From Siphlonurus alternatus (taxonomy: Eukaryota; Arthropoda; Insecta; Ephemeroptera; Siphlonuridae): DNA of 64,000 nucleotides. The notes under the pieces are model-generated. The model was given only the letters and a program-made list of their open reading frames with translations. It did not search any database and was not told where the DNA came from. The stretch spans positions 1,386,066-1,450,065 of the forward strand of contig OX463781.1 in assembly GCA_949825025.1 (NCBI GenBank). The letters are read 5' to 3'. Shown piece by piece: positions 59,013 to 64,000 of the stretch. Made by a program: the position numbers and the translations under genes. Positions within the stretch are counted from its first letter, which is position 1. The number at the start of each line of letters is the position of its first letter.

Positions 59013-59258
59013 TGAAAATACTGAAACTTATTCAATTTTGGTGCATACTTAATATATTTGTTGTTAGAATTATTGGAAATAATAGTTAATTATAAAATGC
59101 TTTTAGAATTTTTTCTCGGGATACATGGTGTGCTACCATTTGGAAAATAATTAAATATTTTTTATGCTATTTTTAGAAAATTTATTTTTGGACATTATTG
59201 ATGTAATAAAAGTAAAAGAAAAATATTTTAGCAAAACCACAAAGAGATAAAGAATAAA
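59013..59258 (+). terminator. GRD 3' UTR with candidate poly(A) signals
   Basis: AT-rich sequence after the TAG stop. AATAAA hexamers at 59205-59210 and 59253-59258 are candidate cleavage and polyadenylation signals about 190-250 bp after the stop. Hexamers are frequent by chance in such AT-rich DNA, so the true end is unknown. Confidence 0.4.
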
Positions 59259-62200
59259 GAATGTTAGAATGTTAAAAAGAATCAAAACTTAATGAGTGGG
59301 TATTGTAAATTACTGTAAATAATGATATTGTGATTATTTACATACATGTTTATATTTTATGGAAATATGACTTCCATTTCTTGTGTCAACTTTTCACGAG
59401 TTGAAATCTTTGCAAATTAACGGAGAACAGGGTTGCCTCGACCCGGCCTTTCTCAGAAATTTGGTGGTCCAAATTGACCTGCTGAGATTATTCAACTGTA
59501 GCCAATTGTCATTTGGCAATGTAAAAAGTATGGAACCAATTTTTTGGTATTGCCCTTAATAAAGTATTCTACCATGAAATTTGTCAGATTTTTCAGTCCA
59601 GGATATATTTTTAAAAATTAAATAGTAATTTCTGTAAGTTCTGTCTGCCCTCCTGGATTCATTAACTCTATATAGCACCACCAAGCAATTTTTTGTCACA
59701 AGACGGGGGTTTAAACGACCCACTTTTTTAATCACATTATGCAGAAAAAACTTAGATTTCTATTTCACTATTTATTTATTATTATTTTTTTGCGGAAATA
59801 CGTTGCTGGGTGGATAACTAGATTTTTTTTTCTGCAAATTTTAAACCAGTGTTTCACATTTTACTCCCGATTTAAATGAGCTACGGGTGAGCTCGACCCC
59901 TCCCCCTCCCCTCTTTCGTAATGCTAGCTAGGGTTAGTAAAAAAATAGGGCCTAAAGGTCTATGTATTAACGCCTCCAGGAAGCGTGGTGGCACTTTCAG
60001 TAGTACATTTTAAAATTGTACTTGGAATCAAAAAAATTATAAGAAAAAACATAACTTTACACCATTCATTTCTACACAATAAAAAAAAATCATACAGGTT
60101 ATTCATTGGTTAATATTTTACATTCCAGCAGGAACTTTAAGAATTTAAATAAATATATAATAATTAAATGTGAAAATATTGTTAATTGTGCATTTGTAAG
60201 AGTTGACTGACTGGTTACTCGGGCAAATTTTAAGGAGATACATTGCTTCTAAGGCCCATATTTCTATTTTATATTCAGATAACCTGCAATGTATTGTACT
60301 GTGCGCTGACAAAATTAAAAATTTATCATTTCTAATCGCTCAGAATGAATAAAAAAATGAGAAATAATTAATGATTATTTTCATCTTTAAATATCCAAAA
60401 TAATGTAATAATAATTTTTAGAAGTATGTAGTGCTAATAAATTGCTAATTGCGGTGTTACAAACCCAGTTCCAAATTATGCAACATACGTATACACTAAA
60501 ATCTTAGTTGTTGAATTGGTTTTGAGAATTGGTTTCAGTATTCATAATTGTTCTAATTTCATCTTACATCCAGCACTTTGACCAATTAAGTACTTAATTA
60601 AAGTATCCTTCATTCAAATAAAAATATATACAGAATAAAATTGGCAGTGAAAAAAAAAAAAGGTGTACAAATAAATCGTCTCTTTTTCCTCAGTCCTCAT
60701 TTATGCATAGATAGTTTTTTTGGTCAAAAGTGCTAGATGAAATTAGAATATTTATATACTGACATAAAGTAAGATACTGAAACTAATTCAGTATCTAAAA
60801 GTTAAGTGTGTAAAGTGTAGATGGATCGTTGGTTAAAATTGTGACATCAAATTTTAAGATGCTAATTTCATTAAAAAAACTCCATTTTTATTTTATTTTC
60901 CATTTAAGACAATGAAGTATCGAACTTACATTTTTTTATTGCAGAAATGGATAGAGGGTGCAAAGTTATGTTCCTCTGATTTTTTATAGCCTGGAAACTA
61001 TTATTTTTACGAAATGTGGAAGTCAAATTTATGACGTCACAAATAATAAAAGGGCAGGTATTGCTGCCTCATGACGTCACAAAATGAACTTTCAAATATT
61101 TTTTAAAAAAATATTTCCCGTGCTCTACAATTAGCAAAATCCCATGACTGGCATAACTTTGCACGTTATAATGTGCTCTTTGTAAATATATGACGATATT
61201 GTATTGGAGCTTGCCAATAATATTATCTCTATATATGCTAGATTGTAATAATTTGTACTGTATGTAATATTATAACACAATTTCAATAACAATGTGCTAT
61301 AGTGCTCAAAACTTCGATGTTAATAATTTAGTAGTTTAACCCAATAACCCTGTCTTGAGATGCAATGTTATTAATTATGAATTTCAGCTTGCTGTTCGTG
61401 GTAGTTGTTATTATATACTATTTATGGAAAACTAATTAATATTGGCTTTAACATATTGGCTTTTAGTTGTACTATTCTGAGGTCTAAATCTGAGTTGCAT
61501 TTTTCTGAATTTAATCATGAGTTAAAATATATTTTGTTCAACAACTACAAAGTTAGGATTCAAAGCACTAACTTTTTTATGCTATAATTAAGCCTGATAC
61601 TATAATCTCTTACTATGTATTTCTTTTTAATTTCATCATCATTGTTATAATTAATTAATAAAAAATTAAATGGTTTTAACTTCTACAATACTGCAAAAAT
61701 ATTACACATTTTTTCAATAATTCATTAATTATCACACCACATGGAATTAATAGAATTATTTGTAATTCTATAAAATATTTGGGTAATAAAAATTATAGTT
61801 TAGTTAATCAAAGTGGGTCCAGATTTTGCGACCATGCAACGCTTTGAATTTTTGCAAATTGACCGTTGGAGCTGTGTTAAAATTGGCCTCTTTTTTTGAA
61901 ATGAATGTTTAATGTTCAACCCTAACATTACCATAGAGCTTATAATGAAGCTCTATAAGCTCTATGGCATTACCATTTTACCAAGTACTTTTCTTTACCC
62001 ACGCTAAACTAAGAGGGGGAGGGACAGGAGGAGGGGTCAAGCTACCCCCTTCTATTTAAATCCATAAACTCCTTGAAATTTTTTCTCACTAATTTTCGTT
62101 GTTGAAATACATTGCTGGCTAACTACTTTTTTTTTTCAGATTTCATGGAGCACTTTTTCCTGTTTTCAAACATTTTTTTCGACCCCCCTCCCCCCCTAAC

Positions 62201-62501
62201 TCTCTTGGTAATGCTGTGGTTAATTTGTGGAGGAATTTCTCATCTTAATACTGACCAGGTGATGACGTTAAAATGGACCGAATTGCTTTCCAAATTAAAA
62301 AAGTTGTAAAATATGTGCATAAAACAAGCTACCTAAAAATGAGCCGAATTAAAATTCAAATTCCATAACTCACTGCAAATTAATGCTTAAGAACTGTGCA
62401 ATATTCCAAGGGTAAGAAATGTGTTTATTTCTTTAAATTCAAGCGTGTAGTAATTCTTGCTATGGACTTTTAAGAACCCCGAGAGCTCGTTTCATGAATT
62501 A

Positions 62502-62740
62502 CCCGAGTTTAAATAAATTTCATCTTTTATTCACTATTGAACTCTCTTCTTGTGTAATTTCCTCTTATTTTGCAACATTTTAGAGAAAAATACGAGATTA
62601 CGTCTATTTCCTCTTCTTGAACATAAAATGTTAAAAATATTGTCTCCATTTCATCCTCACTTTGAACGAAGAGGAAGTAAGATGTGTTTTAGAGTAAAAA
62701 AGATTGAAGGATGACTTGAAAAGGTAATTTTTCAACTAGA
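62502..62740 (-). mobile_element. MITE family A, copy 17
   Basis: CCCGAGTTTAAATAAATTTC to AATTTTTCAACTAGA. Confidence 0.87.
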
Positions 62741-62902
62741 GACGACAAATTAGTACCGGACTCTTTATCTGATGGACTATTGACTGCACCGAGCCCCGCG
62801 AGTCCCGCTCCAAAAGTTAAAGAAACTAGTACCACTCCTAGAAGATATTATAAATCAATACATACCGCCTATGAGACTATCTTTCCTAACTGCTAAGTAA
62901 TG

Positions 62903-63034
62903 GCCGTAAGTTGCAGCCAACCTATCCTAGAAAAATCGGAGAATTATCCGAGAAATTTAATGTTAATTAGTAAATAATCCACGGATAATCCTCAGATTAT
63001 TCTCGGATAGGTGGCTGCAACTTACGACCATAAG
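62903..63034. mobile_element. Palindromic MITE, ATGGCCGTAAGTTGCAGCC ends
   Basis: ATGGCCGTAAGTTGCAGCCA at the left, GTGGCTGCAACTTACGACCA at the right; inner CCTATCC/GGATAGG and TCCGAG/CTCGGA pairs. Confidence 0.82.
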
Positions 63035-63305
63035 AGTTGCAAAGAGGCGGACAGATCGCCTCGCTTGATGCCAAAGTGTCTCTACTTGCATGCTCAGAAA
63101 ATTAATTAGGTTTAGTAAAAGTTAGAGTACTCGTTGTGCAACGTTCCGCTAAGTGACCAAATGTGATAAGCTCTTCAAAGGGCTGGAGCGACCAAGCGAG
63201 ACCCAAGTAGCAAAATTTGCCTGAGGGATTTTACTTTCAGGTAAGACATCGATATCTTTAAAAAAAATGTCTAATTACTTAACAAAATCTTTTAAAAAGG
63301 TACAA

Positions 63306-63922
63306 TGGACAACATACATGAAAAAATTTTATTGCAGAAATTAATAGAGGGTACCAAATTATGCTACTCAGAATATTTTCAGATTTTTTTGAGTCCCGCA
63401 ACTATTTTTAAATAATTATTGAAAGTTCTGTGATTTCAGTTGGCAACCCTGAATCCATAATAAAAAGGATAGAGACTGGACGCCTATTGACGCCTCCAGG
63501 GGGCGTGGCAGCACTTTCAATAATGGAGGCTTCAAGTGATGCGCTTTCGCTGAGCAACTGTTTGTCGCTAAGGTCCATCTTGCACTTGAAAATGAAACAA
63601 AGTGTTTTTTTAACTTTTCTCGGTTATAAATCAAGTAAAAAATCTAAATTTTGAATTATCTACTTTATTTTTCAGTTTGGACCAAAGTTCCGTAAAGGAA
63701 TTATCCCTGAAAAATCTTATTATTGGTGAAAAAACGAATTCACGTTTTTTTTTTACATAGGTTTGGTATAGTGGGTGGGATCACCGAAAAATCAGCTGAC
63801 TTGAAGCCTCTATTATTTAAAAATAGTTCTGAGTCTCAAAAAAATCTGAACAAATTCAGAGTAGCATAATTTGGTACCCTCTATTAATTTCTGTAATAAT
63901 TTTTTTTCATGCACGTTGTCCT
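63306..63922. mobile_element. MITE family B copy interrupted by a family D MITE
   Basis: Left half 63306-63524 (TGGACAACATACATGAAAAA to GCACTTTCAATAAT) and right half from about 63811 (ATTATTTAAAAATAGTTCTG to GCACGTTGTCC) rebuild one family B element. The break holds the family D element. Confidence 0.88.
63525..63810. mobile_element. MITE family D, copy 4, nested
   Basis: GGAGGCTTCAAGTGATGCGC to AGCTGACTTGAAGCCTC; the interior is the inverse of the copy at 52462-52732. Confidence 0.88.
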
Positions 63923-64000
63923 ACAATATTGAATTTCAAATGTTTAAATGTGCTTTCCGAATGATGGCGCTTGCATTTCCTGTACCAGCTGTGTTGCTGA

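Larger units (their letters stand above)
59259..64000. other. 3' flank of GRD
   Basis: No gene. AT-rich, with diverged family B pieces (about 59500-60110 and 60900-61165), a short hairpin around 61932-61970, and the elements listed after it. Confidence 0.7.

Overview
This window is eukaryotic DNA: AT-rich, intron-rich and crowded with transposon remnants. It holds one confidently recognisable gene. Nine exons between 18313 and 59012 (+ strand) splice into the last 510 residues of a Cys-loop ligand-gated ion channel subunit. It matches the arthropod GRD type (GABA and glycine-like receptor of Drosophila). All eight introns are GT-AG, and every exon junction keeps the reading phase. The 5' end (signal peptide and N-terminus) is not convincingly present. 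The GRD identity and the SINE tails point to an arthropod, probably an insect. I cannot name the species.

Layout. 1-18312 holds no supported exon. It contains a 143-bp AAAT microsatellite, many palindromic MITEs, 5S-rRNA-headed and tRNA-headed SINEs, and a pair of TTAA-flanked elements at 16051-17114. Exon 1 (18313-18428) is followed by a 14.7-kb intron. That intron carries two more TTAA foldbacks, a 3.7-kb long-inverted-repeat element (20958-24661), a GA microsatellite, and a 5.4-kb inverted-repeat element (25360-30732) with what looks like a decayed spliced gene. Exon 2 (33104-33171) lies inside a GGACATGG-rich array, and exon 3 is at 35220-35440. A 13.4-kb intron follows, with MITEs, a 1.35-kb TIR element, a 0.46-kb near-perfect foldback and a full 5S-type SINE. 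Exon 4 (48802-48884) carries the whole Cys loop. After a 7-kb intron, exons 5-9 cluster at 55887-59012 with short introns. From 59013 to 64000 there is the 3' flank and more MITEs.

What stands out. A diverged, shortened second copy of the M1 exon (56682-56780) lies 22 bp after the real one, with AG/GT sites and matching phase. An 81-bp-spaced duplication straddles the last acceptor and creates a possible in-frame alternative acceptor. The pore-entry motif is Ala-Asp-Arg rather than the Pro-Ala-Arg of anion-selective GABA receptors. The repeat fraction is deeply nested: one roughly 250-280-bp MITE family has about 17 copies here, several split by other elements, so their order of insertion can be read.

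Most apparent small ORFs fall in repeats, simple sequence or AT-rich DNA and show no sign of being genes. No tRNA gene, rRNA gene, CRISPR array, bacterial operon or recognisable virus was seen.
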